IMG/VR virus record: IMGVR_UViG_3300018080_000243
Location: 1-49,481 of that record
Reading direction: 5' to 3' (one strand)
Source of the DNA: a virus
Length of the DNA stretch: 49,481 bases
Both the position numbers and the translations under genes were made by a program. Below are positions 40,619 to 48,880 of this stretch, piece by piece (position 1 is the first letter of the stretch; each line of letters begins with the position of its first letter). The notes under the pieces are model-generated. The model was given only the letters and a program-made list of their open reading frames with translations, did no database searches and was not told the origin of the DNA.

Positions 40619-43600
40619 TCCGACGTTGGATGCCCAGCTCCAGGAGCTGCTCGCCCGCAGCGCGGGCGGTGTGGCCGCCGCGGAACGTACGCCGGAACAA
40701 GTGCTGGAATCTGTCCTACCGCTCCGCGACGAACGCCTGATTGGAGTAATGCAGCGCGAGCTGGGGGTGTCCGCGGAAGAGGCGCCGCCTGTCGAACAAC
40801 CGGCGATGCCTGCCGAGCGTCTGACGCCTGAACAGGAGATCGCGAACCGTTTATTGGTCGAACAGCAGGTACGCGAGGCGCCCGCCGCAGAGCCCCAACG
40901 GCGAGAACCGGCCTTGCGTTTACCTGGTCGCGGCACGATTGCTCGCGCGTTGGCACGTCAGGCTACGGAACTCGTTGGTGGTCCCGAGGCTCCAACGGTC
41001 GCTGAGCGTGTCAGCCACGCAGGTCAGGCCGCAGCACGGGGCCTGACCCGCGGCGCCGCTGGCGTGGGACACGGTATCGCCCTCGGCGCCTTCGTCGCCG
41101 AACAGAAGCTCGCCCCGCATTTCTTGGGGTCATTCGCCAAGTACCTGACGAACCCGGACAAGGGACTCAAGGACTACACAACTTGGCAGTATGGTGAGGC
41201 TCTGGTCAAGTTCGCCGACGAGCATTTCGCGGGCGATCCGCGACTCCGGGATTCCTTCCTTACGAACACGGTGCCCGAGGCGCTCGGGACGATGGTGGCA
41301 TTCTTCTTCGGAGGTGGCCTGGGCCGTATGAGCCGGGCAGCCAGACTCGGATTTGCTGGCGAGCGAGGAGCCGTCATGGGGCTCGGCGCCGGCGTCGGGG
41401 CTGGGGCAGGGTACGAACGCGCCGTAGCTCAAGGCGCTACAGAAGAAGAGGCTGAATCCGTCGCGATGTGGAACGCCGCCTTCGGTACGACCGAATGGCT
41501 GGGTGTTCCCTTGCCGGCCTTCAAGTTGCTCAACCGGCTAGACAAGTCTTCCGGCGGCAAGCTCCGGCAGTGGGTGACCCGTCTCGGCATCCAGGGACTC
41601 GTCGGTGGCACCCAGGAGGCGGCACAAGAGTCGCTCCAGCAGTTCCTGGAGAACGCCACCATCCGCCAGATTGTGGACGAGAACCAGCCGCTTTTCGAGG
41701 CGATGATTACAGCCGGCGGGGCGGGCGGTATCGTTGGACTCATTACCAACACGATCGCGGCGGCAGTCGGGTTGGGGCGTAGGCGGAAGGTTTCACGTCG
41801 TTTCTTTCGTGAAGCGTTTGGAGTCACCGATGAGAAGGTTCCGAATGCCGAGCAGCGCGCGGAGATCGTGGCTCGGCGCCAGCGGGAGGAGACTGCCCGT
41901 CAAGCTAACGCTTCCGCCAAGGCAGTGCAAGAAGACCTGCGATTGATGGCTCAGCGGTACAGCGAAGCTACCGGTCGCCCGGTTCCGAACATTACCGTAG
42001 TACCACAAGAGGTGTCTGATGCCGGCACAATACGAAGCGATCAAGCAGCGGTTCCTGAAGCTGGGGTACACCCTCAGAGAGGCGAAGCGACGGGCGGCGA
42101 AGATATACAACGCCAACCACCCGGCCCGCCCGGTCCACCCGGGGTACCACCGCAAGCGGGGCAAGTAGGGGAGCCTTTCGGTCGGCCGGAGCTGGCGAGC
42201 CTCGGAACGGACGAGGCGACTCGGCACATTGTCGATGTCGTCGACGAGATTCGTAAGGCGGCCGGCGTTCCGACCCGGGTCGCTCGGGCAGAGATGGCGG
42301 CTGAGGCTAATACTCGACTGGCAGCCGATCCCACTGGCGAGCGGGCACGGCTCGCCGATGCGGCGTCTCAAGGCCGGGCGTTCCATCTGGGAGACACGGT
42401 CGAAGCCAAGACCATCATCCGGCAGGACGCGGAGGCGGCGATCGAGGCGGGCGACATCGACGGCATTTTGAACGTGATGGACTTGTCCTGGGCCGTCCGG
42501 GACTTTCGCAGCGACGTGGCTCGCGAACTCGGTACGCCCGACACGTCGAAAACGCCCGAAGAACGACGCAAGGCGGCGTTGGCCGAATCGATGCTGACCC
42601 CGCCCGAAGCCGAGCGCCTTAAACTCAAGCGCGCGTACGACGAGGGCGACATGAAAACCGCCGAGGAGCTGCGTCGCAAATGGGCGCAGCAGGTGCTTGA
42701 CCTGCGAGATCAGCTCGCCCTCAACGGCGTCGATCTGGCGGTCGCCAGCCAAGACGAGATCGCCACCTTTCGGGCGATGAAGGCCCTGGCCGCGATGAAA
42801 GCTCCGGCTTGGGACAAGGTGTACGAATACTGGCGGAATTCGATCCTGTCCGCGCCGGCCACCCAGGTCGCGAACTTCACCGGCAACCTGGCTAATGCGG
42901 CGTGGTATATGTCTATCGAGCGGCTGGCGGCCACCGCGATCAATACCATCGTCCGCGACCCCAAGGGCCCACAGTGGGGCGAGTTCAAACATCTGGCTCG
43001 CGGGCTGGTGCTTGATACCAAGGCCGCCCGAGCGGCCTGGCTCCAGGGCGACGTGCACGCCTTCTTCCAAGGCGTTTCGCCCGGCCTACATCGCGGTATC
43101 CGCAATTTCTGGAAGAGCTACGTGGCGGAAGTTCCGATTCTTGAGGCGGAAGCCGGACGCCGGGCAGCTCAGAAGGTGGAGGAGCCGACGATCGCGATAG
43201 GCGGGCGGTTGGGGGGCGGTATACGCACGCCCCAGCGGACGCTGCTGGCGGTCGACGAGCTTCAGAAGGCGGTGATCGCCGAGATGGAGGTCGGGGCGCG
43301 GGCCTTCCGGCGCGGCAAGGCGGCGGGGCTCGAGGGGGACGCTCTCCAGATGTTCATCGCCGAAGAGACGGCGGACATTCAATCTGCTTCATGGGCGGAC
43401 GCGATCGACGTGGCTCAGAAGCTGGCCTTTCAAGAGGAGCTGGGGCGAGTCGGGAAGGGCATCCTGTTCTTGCGGCGCACGATCCCCGGCCTGCGGTATG
43501 TGATCCCATTCGTCACAACCTTGGTCAATATCGTGGCGCGGGGAATCAACGAACTCACTCCGGTCGGTTCGATCGGTGCCCTGCACAAGCTCCAGCGGGC

Positions 43601-44636
43601 GATCCGCACGGGCGACACGACGGGTCTGAGTGAGAAGCTCGGCCAGCAGCTCCTGGCGTGGTCGATCCTCGCCCTTTTCTGGGACAACGACGAGAACGAT
43701 CCGTGGATTACGGGGGCGGTCCCCGAAACCCGGCCGGGCCCGCGACGCCTGTCGCGCGAGACATATCCCACCCAATCGGTGAAGATTAGCGGCCGGTGGT
43801 GGGAATATTCCCGGCTCCCGGAGCCGTTCTCGACGGCGATCTCGCTCTGTGTCGACGCCGTCAACGCCGTGAAATCCGGCCAGCCGGCCCGCCTGTTGAA
43901 CGATCCGATCGACGCCCTGCTCGGGCAGATCAAGAACAAGACGTTCATGGCGGGCATCGCGGACATCCTGAACGCCATCGATTCAGACAAGCCGATCGAT
44001 TCGACTGCCCGCTGGGCGAGCGGTTTCGGGGCGAGCTGGGTACCGAACATCATCCGGGCCAGCGGGCGAGCGACGAAGGACTACATCCCTGAACGTCGCG
44101 TCTGGGGCCGCGGCAAGGACTGGTGGGAGCGACTGGGCCGCAGGACGCTTGAGCGAGCCTTCGAGCTGCCCTGGCCGGAAAACCAGCCGGCGTACGACAA
44201 CTGGGGTCGTGAGGTCGAACGTCCGGGTTCTCCCTATTGGTCCGGGCCACTTACTGATTGGCTGTGGCGGATGATGATCCCCGTCGAGGTCCGCGATCGC
44301 GAGCCGCTTCTAGGCCCGCGGGTCATCGCTGCCTGGAACCGCGAGCACCCCGAGGACCCGAGGTACATCTACGAACCACGCCGCCGCGTGACGCTTCTGA
44401 AGAAGGAATACGATCTCACCGACGCGGAGTACGCCGAGTACCACCGGCTCTCCGGCGAGATCGCCCGGCGGATGGTCGACTATGCGGCGCCCTATCTTGA
44501 TCCAGATAACGTCACCGAGTGGCAGGTGGACGTGGTCAAGAAATGGATCAACAAAGGGCGCGCTATGGCCCGGAAGCGCCTGGCTCGCCAGTGGATGGAG
44601 GCCCGCGGCCTGATTCGCCCGCGCGTCGCAAAATAA
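40608..44636 (+). CDS. Large internal virion protein (1342 aa, LPD38-like region)
   Basis: Longest gene of the window. Hydrophobic helical stretches near residues 230 (VAFFFGGGLGRM) and 370-390 (GGAGGIVGLITNTIAAAVGL) could insert in the host membrane. The segment NSILSAPATQVANFTGNLAN near residue 745 is typical of large polyvalent proteins of the LPD38 type and of phage ejection proteins. It probably leaves the head first and forms a channel for DNA entry. No transglycosylase motif was recognised at the N-terminus. Last gene of the late module. Confidence 0.75.
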   Translation: MPLDPTLDAQLQELLARSAGGVAAAERTPEQVLESVLPLRDERLIGVMQRELGVSAEEAPPVEQPAMPAERLTPEQEIANRLLVEQQVREAPAAEPQRREPALRLPGRGTIARALARQATELVGGPEAPTVAERVSHAGQAAARGLTRGAAGVGHGIALGAFVAEQKLAPHFLGSFAKYLTNPDKGLKDYTTWQYGEALVKFADEHFAGDPRLRDSFLTNTVPEALGTMVAFFFGGGLGRMSRAARLGFAGERGAVMGLGAGVGAGAGYERAVAQGATEEEAESVAMWNAAFGTTEWLGVPLPAFKLLNRLDKSSGGKLRQWVTRLGIQGLVGGTQEAAQESLQQFLENATIRQIVDENQPLFEAMITAGGAGGIVGLITNTIAAAVGLGRRRKVSRRFFREAFGVTDEKVPNAEQRAEIVARRQREETARQANASAKAVQEDLRLMAQRYSEATGRPVPNITVVPQEVSDAGTIRSDQAAVPEAGVHPQRGEATGGEDIQRQPPGPPGPPGVPPQAGQVGEPFGRPELASLGTDEATRHIVDVVDEIRKAAGVPTRVARAEMAAEANTRLAADPTGERARLADAASQGRAFHLGDTVEAKTIIRQDAEAAIEAGDIDGILNVMDLSWAVRDFRSDVARELGTPDTSKTPEERRKAALAESMLTPPEAERLKLKRAYDEGDMKTAEELRRKWAQQVLDLRDQLALNGVDLAVASQDEIATFRAMKALAAMKAPAWDKVYEYWRNSILSAPATQVANFTGNLANAAWYMSIERLAATAINTIVRDPKGPQWGEFKHLARGLVLDTKAARAAWLQGDVHAFFQGVSPGLHRGIRNFWKSYVAEVPILEAEAGRRAAQKVEEPTIAIGGRLGGGIRTPQRTLLAVDELQKAVIAEMEVGARAFRRGKAAGLEGDALQMFIAEETADIQSASWADAIDVAQKLAFQEELGRVGKGILFLRRTIPGLRYVIPFVTTLVNIVARGINELTPVGSIGALHKLQRAIRTGDTTGLSEKLGQQLLAWSILALFWDNDENDPWITGAVPETRPGPRRLSRETYPTQSVKISGRWWEYSRLPEPFSTAISLCVDAVNAVKSGQPARLLNDPIDALLGQIKNKTFMAGIADILNAIDSDKPIDSTARWASGFGASWVPNIIRASGRATKDYIPERRVWGRGKDWWERLGRRTLERAFELPWPENQPAYDNWGREVERPGSPYWSGPLTDWLWRMMIPVEVRDREPLLGPRVIAAWNREHPEDPRYIYEPRRRVTLLKKEYDLTDAEYAEYHRLSGEIARRMVDYAAPYLDPDNVTEWQVDVVKKWINKGRAMARKRLARQWMEARGLIRPRVAK

Positions 44637-44650
44637 GCCACATTTCTCCC

Positions 44651-44678
44651 TTGCGTCGGTGTAGACACGGTGTATACT
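44651..44678 (+). promoter_or_regulatory. Early promoter with direct-repeat operator
   Basis: TTGCGT (44651-44656), 16 bp, TATACT (44673-44678). GTGTAGAC (44659-44666) lies in the spacer and GTGTATAC (44670-44677) covers the -10, 11 bp apart. The predicted start falls on or next to the ATG at 44686, so the mRNA would be leaderless. Confidence 0.7.
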
Positions 44679-44685
44679 TGTAGGG

Positions 44686-44901
44686 ATGGGAAGTATATAC
44701 GACGAGGGCACGACGATCCGCGTGACGGCCTTGACGCTTTCGCGCGTCAAGCGGATCGCGAAATGGATGGAAGAACATGCGCGCGATCGACCCCGACCGA
44801 CAAGCTGGCCAGAGGCGGTTGCCTACGCCGTGCGTACCACAGAGCGGGCGATTCACAACAAGAAGCGTCAGCCGTCTGGCCAGGATCAAGCGTGCGGTTG
44901 A
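44686..44901 (+). CDS. Ribbon-helix-helix-like regulator (71 aa)
   Basis: The N-terminal part TTIRVTALTLSRVKRIAKW fits the strand and first helix of a ribbon-helix-helix DNA-binding fold, and SWPEAVAYAVRTTERAI fits the second helix. The basic C-terminus may contact DNA. Such dimers bind short repeats about one turn apart, which suits the GTGTAKAC pair in its own promoter, so autoregulation is likely. The predicted transcript start almost coincides with the ATG. First gene of the early arm. Confidence 0.6.
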   Translation: MGSIYDEGTTIRVTALTLSRVKRIAKWMEEHARDRPRPTSWPEAVAYAVRTTERAIHNKKRQPSGQDQACG

Positions 44902-44956
44902 GGACGGGACTTATCTGGCGCTTTGGCCGACCTACGCTAAGGAGCTGGCTTGCGCT

Positions 44957-45160
44957 ATGACCCCGGGGTGGACTACCGAAGATCAAATGAGCAGCAAGCG
45001 CGAACTTGAACGGCGAGTCGAAGAGCTGGAGACCGCAAACGAGTGCTTGCGGACTCAACTCGCCGAAACCGAAGAGGTGCTGGCGGAATGCCGGGCGGAG
45101 AACGAGGCATTGGGCACGCGGCTGACTGAACTAGTAAGACGAGTGATTCCGTCAGGTTGA
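44957..45160 (+). CDS. Small leucine-zipper protein (67 aa)
   Basis: From about residue 14 the peptide is one long coiled coil with regular leucines (RELERRVEELETANECL...). ATG 44957 is chosen with AAGGAG 13 bases upstream; ATG 44988 is the alternative. The frame is open leftward only through overlap with the regulator gene. The stop overlaps the exonuclease start (TGATG). Confidence 0.5.
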   Translation: MTPGWTTEDQMSSKRELERRVEELETANECLRTQLAETEEVLAECRAENEALGTRLTELVRRVIPSG

Positions 45161-45795
45161 TGACGAGATTAGAAGAGCTACATTTCGACGAAGCGGAGCA
45201 TCGCTACTGGCTGGGCGATCGCGAACTTCCCAGTGTTCACCGGGTCATGCAGGACGCGGGCCTGTTCGACGATACATGGTGGACTGAGCAGGGGCGACGT
45301 AACGGCCAGTTCATCCATGCGGCTTGTGAACTCCATGACCGCGGCGAGTTGGATGAAAGCCGATTGCCCGCCGACAAGCGTCCTTATCTGGTGGCATGGA
45401 AGCGGTTCGTCGAGGACAACGCCTTTCGGATTATCGAGATCGAACGACCAGTCCATGATCCTTGCGGCTTCGGTTACGCCGGTACCCCTGACCGGGTGAT
45501 TCTACGCAACGAGGGGCATGAGCATTGGATCATCGAGATCAAGCGCGGCGCGAAAGTGCCCGCTTACGGCGTGCAGACCGCGGCTTACGCATGGGCGCAC
45601 AACGCCTGCCGGCCGCCGGAGATTGACCCGGTAGCGTTCTACCGTGCGGCAGTCTATCTCGGCGAAACGGGCACGTATCACCTGGAGGAACACACGCTGG
45701 CTCAAGACTACGAAGTCTGGTTTGCGGCGTTAAAGTTGTACTATTGGAGGTACAAGTATGTCAGGCGCGCACGCCATCACGGTCCCCTTTCCTGA
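45160..45795 (+). CDS. RecB/Cas4-type PD-(D/E)XK exonuclease (211 aa)
   Basis: The catalytic core reads H54, GTPDRV with D111, IIEIKRG with E126 and K128, and QTAAYAWA with Q139, the signature of RecB-family nucleases used by phages as recombination exonucleases. It would resect DNA ends to make single strands for the RecT-type protein encoded two genes on. TGATG overlap sets the start at 45160. No iron-sulphur cysteine cluster of the Cas4 type is evident. Confidence 0.85.
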   Translation: MTRLEELHFDEAEHRYWLGDRELPSVHRVMQDAGLFDDTWWTEQGRRNGQFIHAACELHDRGELDESRLPADKRPYLVAWKRFVEDNAFRIIEIERPVHDPCGFGYAGTPDRVILRNEGHEHWIIEIKRGAKVPAYGVQTAAYAWAHNACRPPEIDPVAFYRAAVYLGETGTYHLEEHTLAQDYEVWFAALKLYYWRYKYVRRARHHGPLS

Positions 45796-46438
45796 AACTG
45801 GCGAGCTTCGTTCGCGGTCGGATTTGATCCTCTCGCGTGCCCAGTCGCTGGTGATCGACAGCCCAGGCGCTTTCGAGCAGACTTCGCAAGACCTAAAGCT
45901 GCTCCGGGCTCACCGCCAACGAATCAAGGAGGCTTTCGAGGAGCCGAAGCGGGCGGCCCATGCCGCACACAAGGCGGTCGTGGACGCAATCAAGGAACAC
46001 GATTCGCCGCTGCTTCAGGCTGAAACGATCATTATGAAGAAGTTGCGGGGCTTCCGGGCGGAGCAGGAGCGCGTCCGCCGCGAGAAGGAACAGGCGATAC
46101 GGAAAGAGCGGGAAGCCCAGCAGCTCGCCGAACAAGAACGCCAAGCGGCGCTACTGAAGCAACAAGGCCGCGAAGAGGAGGCCAGGGCGGTCGAAGACGC
46201 GCCCATCGTCGTGGCTCCGCCGACCCTGCCGCCTGAAGTGCCTGAGGTCAAGGGCGTGCAATACCGGAAGATATGGAAGTGGCGGCTTCTGGACGCCGAG
46301 GCGGTGCCGCGCCAGTGGCTCATGCTGAATGAGAAGTTGATCAATGCCCATGTTCGGGCCACTAAAGGTGCCACGCGGATACCTGGAATCGAAGTCTACG
46401 AAGACGACACTGTTGCCGTCAGCGCAAAGGAGGCATAA
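45758..46438 (+). CDS. Recombination-associated coiled-coil protein (226 aa)
   Basis: GGAGG lies upstream of the ATG, inside the last codons of the exonuclease gene (38-base overlap). A long charged coiled coil (about 85-145) is followed by a conserved-looking C-terminal domain (KGVQYRKIWKWRLLDAEAVP and IPGIEVYEDD) seen in proteins encoded next to RecT in other phages, role unknown. It may help the exonuclease-annealing pair. Confidence 0.7.
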   Translation: MSGAHAITVPFPETGELRSRSDLILSRAQSLVIDSPGAFEQTSQDLKLLRAHRQRIKEAFEEPKRAAHAAHKAVVDAIKEHDSPLLQAETIIMKKLRGFRAEQERVRREKEQAIRKEREAQQLAEQERQAALLKQQGREEEARAVEDAPIVVAPPTLPPEVPEVKGVQYRKIWKWRLLDAEAVPRQWLMLNEKLINAHVRATKGATRIPGIEVYEDDTVAVSAKEA

Positions 46439-47556
46439 TGGCTGCTCAACCCCAATCACAAACCCCCGCGGCAGCTCGGGCGGCGACCGCACCTCGCAGG
46501 GCGGCGCCCCCGCGAAACCGCAAAGAGGCGTTCATGGAAATCCGCAAGATGCTGAACGACATGAAGCCGCATTTCCTGAAGGCGTGTCCGTCGATCGACC
46601 CGGAGCGGGTAGTAATCGTCACGGAAAGTGCCCTCCGGGCGACACCGAAGCTGCTCAACTGCAACCCCCGTTCGATTCTAACGGCGGTATTAACCTGTGT
46701 GCAGCTCGGGCTTGAGCCGGACGGGGTGGCGCAATATGCCCACCTCGTCCCCTTCAAGAATACGTGTAAGCCGATTTTCGGCTATCGCGGATTGATACGC
46801 TTGGCCCTCCAACACGAAGACGTGTTAAACTTCTTACCTCCGCAGATGGTCTACACCAAGGACGAGTTCGATCCGCATTTGGGCACCCAGCCGTACATTG
46901 TGCATAAGCCCCATTGGCAGGGTCCCCGCGGCGACATCGTTGCCGGCTACGCAGTGGCGCATCTCCGTAGCGGCGACCGTCCGTTCGTGCACATGTCTAT
47001 CGGTGATCTCGAGGAGGTGCGCGATCAGGCTCTGGCGAAGGCGTTCGACAAAGAAGACTCTCCTTGGACAAAACATCCCGTCGCGATGTACCATAAAACC
47101 CTGGCGCGTCGATTAGTCAAATGGTTGCCGTCTTCGGCGGCAGCACAGACGGCGGTCTCTCTCGATGAACTCGCCGAAGAGGGACTCAGCCAGGCCATGC
47201 ACGAGGAGAACATCGCACAAACGCTGGACACGATAGACCTGTCAGGCTATGCGGCGCCGACGGACGAATCTCCGGCAGCCCCGGCTCCGGCCGCCGACGC
47301 GCAATCCGCGGCGGAAATGCGAGACGCTCTCCGCAAGGCGCCCGCAGCTTCCCCGCCGGCGGCGGCCTCACCGGCAAGCCCCGCAGCAGAGGCGCCTGTC
47401 CCGGATATGCCGCCGTCCTCGATCATGGATGGCATCCCCGAGGTTCCCGCCCCGACGGTGCCGACGCAAGCTCCCCGGGCGGAACCGCGACTCGAACCAC
47501 CGCCGGGGCAATTGTTCGAGGACATACCGTTCGACACTACCGAGCCGCCAGATTGA
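46438..47556 (+). CDS. recT: RecT-family single-strand annealing protein (372 aa)
   Basis: TAATG overlap with the previous stop. The core (about 30-250) has RecT hallmarks: LLNCNPRSILTAVLTCVQLG, HLVPFKNTCKPIFGYRGLI and SPWTKHPVAMYHKTLARRL. RecT anneals complementary strands and works with the exonuclease. The last 110 residues are a disordered alanine- and proline-rich tail ending in an acidic tip (FEDIPFDTTEPPD), which may bind a host single-strand-binding protein or helicase. Confidence 0.92.
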   Translation: MAAQPQSQTPAAARAATAPRRAAPPRNRKEAFMEIRKMLNDMKPHFLKACPSIDPERVVIVTESALRATPKLLNCNPRSILTAVLTCVQLGLEPDGVAQYAHLVPFKNTCKPIFGYRGLIRLALQHEDVLNFLPPQMVYTKDEFDPHLGTQPYIVHKPHWQGPRGDIVAGYAVAHLRSGDRPFVHMSIGDLEEVRDQALAKAFDKEDSPWTKHPVAMYHKTLARRLVKWLPSSAAAQTAVSLDELAEEGLSQAMHEENIAQTLDTIDLSGYAAPTDESPAAPAPAADAQSAAEMRDALRKAPAASPPAAASPASPAAEAPVPDMPPSSIMDGIPEVPAPTVPTQAPRAEPRLEPPPGQLFEDIPFDTTEPPD

Positions 47557-47557
47557 T

Positions 47558-47710
47558 ATGGTCAGTTTCACAATATCGCAAGGAGGTGATGCGCCATGGA
47601 CAATTAGGTTTAGGTGCGGGGAAACTCTGGCACCTGTGCTCGTCGGGCCGTTCGTCACCACGGTAACGGCTCGACGAAGGGGCCGCAACCATCGGAAGGG
47701 GGCAATGTGA
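47558..47710 (+). CDS. Tiny basic protein (50 aa), uncertain
   Basis: Frame from an ATG one base after the recT stop to TGA at 47708. The peptide starts MVSFTISQGGDAPWTIRF and ends in a basic tail. Its last 31 bases overlap the tRNA-like element at 47680, so gene and RNA compete for this stretch. The ribosome site is weak, making a real gene doubtful. Confidence 0.35.
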   Translation: MVSFTISQGGDAPWTIRFRCGETLAPVLVGPFVTTVTARRRGRNHRKGAM

Positions 47711-47760
47711 TGTTGCCGGCAGTCTGACACCCTGCCGCCGGTTCGACTCCGGCGCGGCCC
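47680..47760 (+). tRNA. tRNA-Ser-like element (UGA anticodon), unusual
   Basis: A perfect 7-bp acceptor stem (GGGCCGC/GCGGCCC), a canonical T arm (GCCGG TTCGACT CCGGC), a 5-bp anticodon-like stem GGCAA/TTGCC with 7-base loop TGTGATG, and a long variable arm (GGCAG/CTGCC) give a class II layout. The anticodon would be UGA (serine). Deviations: the D arm is cut to about two pairs though it keeps GG, and loop position 33 is G instead of the invariant U. CCA is not encoded. It may be a degenerate, specialised or mimic tRNA. Confidence 0.5.
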
Positions 47761-47762
47761 GT

Positions 47763-47844
47763 GGGGGCACGCAAGTCACCAGTAGTTCTGGTACCCCTCC
47801 TCGAACTATTGGCCCGACCGTTTACCAACGTGCCCCCTTTTTTT
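47763..47844 (+). terminator. Intrinsic terminator after recT and tRNA-like element
   Basis: GGGGGCACG (47763-47771) pairs with CGTGCCCCC (47829-47837), followed by seven Ts (and TTTT after one G). The 57 enclosed bases contain an ACCAG/CTGGT hairpin. It would end the recombination transcript. Confidence 0.75.
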
Positions 47845-47871
47845 GTTTTCCTGGGGCATTGTAACTGGAAC

Positions 47872-48057
47872 ATGAGCAACAAGGCTAAGCTGCGTTGGAA
47901 TGCCGTCATCAGGTTCCGCAGGTCGCGCATTAAAGCCTGCCAGCACACGGACTACACCAGGATCAATGACGGGCAATTCGTGTGCAAGCAATGCGGGGCG
48001 CTCGGCGAAAGGCACAAACGTAGGGACGCAACGAGGATTAAGTGGGAATCGGAGTAA
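47872..48057 (+). CDS. Small zinc-finger-like basic protein (61 aa)
   Basis: ATG 47872 is chosen; upstream codons run through the terminator. The product is strongly basic (MSNKAKLRWNAVIRFRRSR) with a CQH...CKQC arrangement that could bind zinc, and a basic C-terminus. It probably binds nucleic acid. No family recognised. Confidence 0.55.
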   Translation: MSNKAKLRWNAVIRFRRSRIKACQHTDYTRINDGQFVCKQCGALGERHKRRDATRIKWESE

Positions 48058-48062
48058 CGAAG

Positions 48063-48317
48063 ATGCAACGGTTGATCGAAGGTGGGCAGGGCCGAACGGC
48101 GAAAGAGACGCGGTTCGCAGGATTGGTTGCCAGCGCGTGCTTGGGCTGTCTTTGTCTGGGGACTTGCCTGCTGGACAAGCCGCCGGACCAGATCGCTAAA
48201 CCTGCGTGGTGGGTAATCCAGGGCTGGGATGATCCAGTTGACCCGGACCAGCCGGTGGGCGTGGAGCCCGATACCAGCGATCCGCCGGCTGGCGGGCCGG
48301 AAGAAATTGGCGAGTAG
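48063..48317 (+). CDS. Small membrane protein with proline-rich tail (84 aa)
   Basis: ATG 48063 has GGAG upstream. A cysteine-rich hydrophobic helix (FAGLVASACLGCLCLGTCLL) precedes an acidic, proline-rich tail. The helix ends in LGTC, a possible lipobox, so an outer-membrane or cell-surface lipoprotein, for example a spanin part, is one option. Not recognised. Confidence 0.5.
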   Translation: MQRLIEGGQGRTAKETRFAGLVASACLGCLCLGTCLLDKPPDQIAKPAWWVIQGWDDPVDPDQPVGVEPDTSDPPAGGPEEIGE

Positions 48318-48331
48318 CGGATTGGTAACGA

Positions 48332-48420
48332 GGGGCACGGGCAGCGGAGCCCTGGCGGATGCATGATGGACCGTGCATAGCCTACCAGCAAGCGCCACCC
48401 GGTTCGTACCGGGGTGCCCC
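48332..48420 (+). ncRNA. tRNA-like element with abnormal central domain
   Basis: A perfect 7-bp acceptor stem (GGGGCAC/GTGCCCC), a T-like arm CCCGG TTCGTA CCGGG (loop six, not seven) and a D-like arm GGGC AGCGGA GCCC are clear. In place of an anticodon arm lies a 5-bp stem TGGCG/CGCCA enclosing an ATGCA/TGCAT hairpin with a 10-base loop. It may be a tRNA mimic, an aberrant or intron-bearing tRNA, or a decayed one. Confidence 0.4.
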
Positions 48421-48437
48421 AGTAAAGAAGACGCAAG

Positions 48438-48689
48438 ATGTACTGTACACGATGCCAGGGGACAGGGTTTCTAAATACCCACCAGCTCCCGCCCGACATG
48501 GCTGAGAGCGGAGTGGATGCAATCCGTGGCTGGATAGCGTCCCATGTAAATCATGATGTTCAGGTTTGCGATTGCTGCGGCAATGGAGAGGATTGGTATG
48601 GGACGCCAGGAGAGCATTATGGAGACGATGACCCTCAAGGCCCGGGCGGTCCTTACGAGTACAACGGCGGACTGGCGGAGTGTCACTGA
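48438..48689 (+). CDS. Small DnaJ-type zinc-motif protein (83 aa)
   Basis: The start MYCTRCQGTGFL carries the CxxCxGxG motif of DnaJ-type zinc fingers, and CDCCGNG follows near residue 44, making a pair that could bind one zinc. The C-terminus is glycine-, aspartate- and tyrosine-rich. The stop overlaps the next start (TGATG). Such mini-DnaJ-zinc proteins are common in phages, function unknown. Confidence 0.6.
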   Translation: MYCTRCQGTGFLNTHQLPPDMAESGVDAIRGWIASHVNHDVQVCDCCGNGEDWYGTPGEHYGDDDPQGPGGPYEYNGGLAECH

Positions 48690-48877
48690 TGGCGCACAGT
48701 GAAACGGGTTGGGCGATCATTTATGGTGACCGCTTCCTCGACCCCAGTCCTACAGGGGCTTTGCTGGGAGTGTTCAAGACGCAAGAGCTTGCCAGTACCT
48801 ATCTTGGCTGCGCAGAAGTGCCCGAGGATGTGGATGTCCGTCTTGTCCGCGTCCGGGTGGAGGTGATTGATGAGTGA
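48689..48877 (+). CDS. Small unknown protein ending VRVRVEVIDE (62 aa)
   Basis: Start set by TGATG overlap; GTG 48680 is an alternative. The product is beta/alpha in character, with GWAIIYGDRF near the start. Its last ten residues (VRVRVEVIDE) are identical to the end of the next protein and are written by a DNA repeat that also holds the next gene's ribosome site. Confidence 0.6.
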   Translation: MAHSETGWAIIYGDRFLDPSPTGALLGVFKTQELASTYLGCAEVPEDVDVRLVRVRVEVIDE

Positions 48878-48880
48878 GAA
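48845..48880 (+). repeat. 36-bp gene-junction repeat (copy 2 at 49041-49076)
   Basis: Two 36-base segments, different at two third-codon positions only, each encode the end of one gene (VRVRVEVIDE), the GGGTGGAGGT ribosome site of the next, and an ATGAGTGA stop/start overlap. The cassette has been copied with its surroundings. Confidence 0.85.

Noticed and set aside
41789-41814. Second parS-like site (TTTCACG half)
   Set aside because: Only one half-site matches; the palindrome partner is missing.
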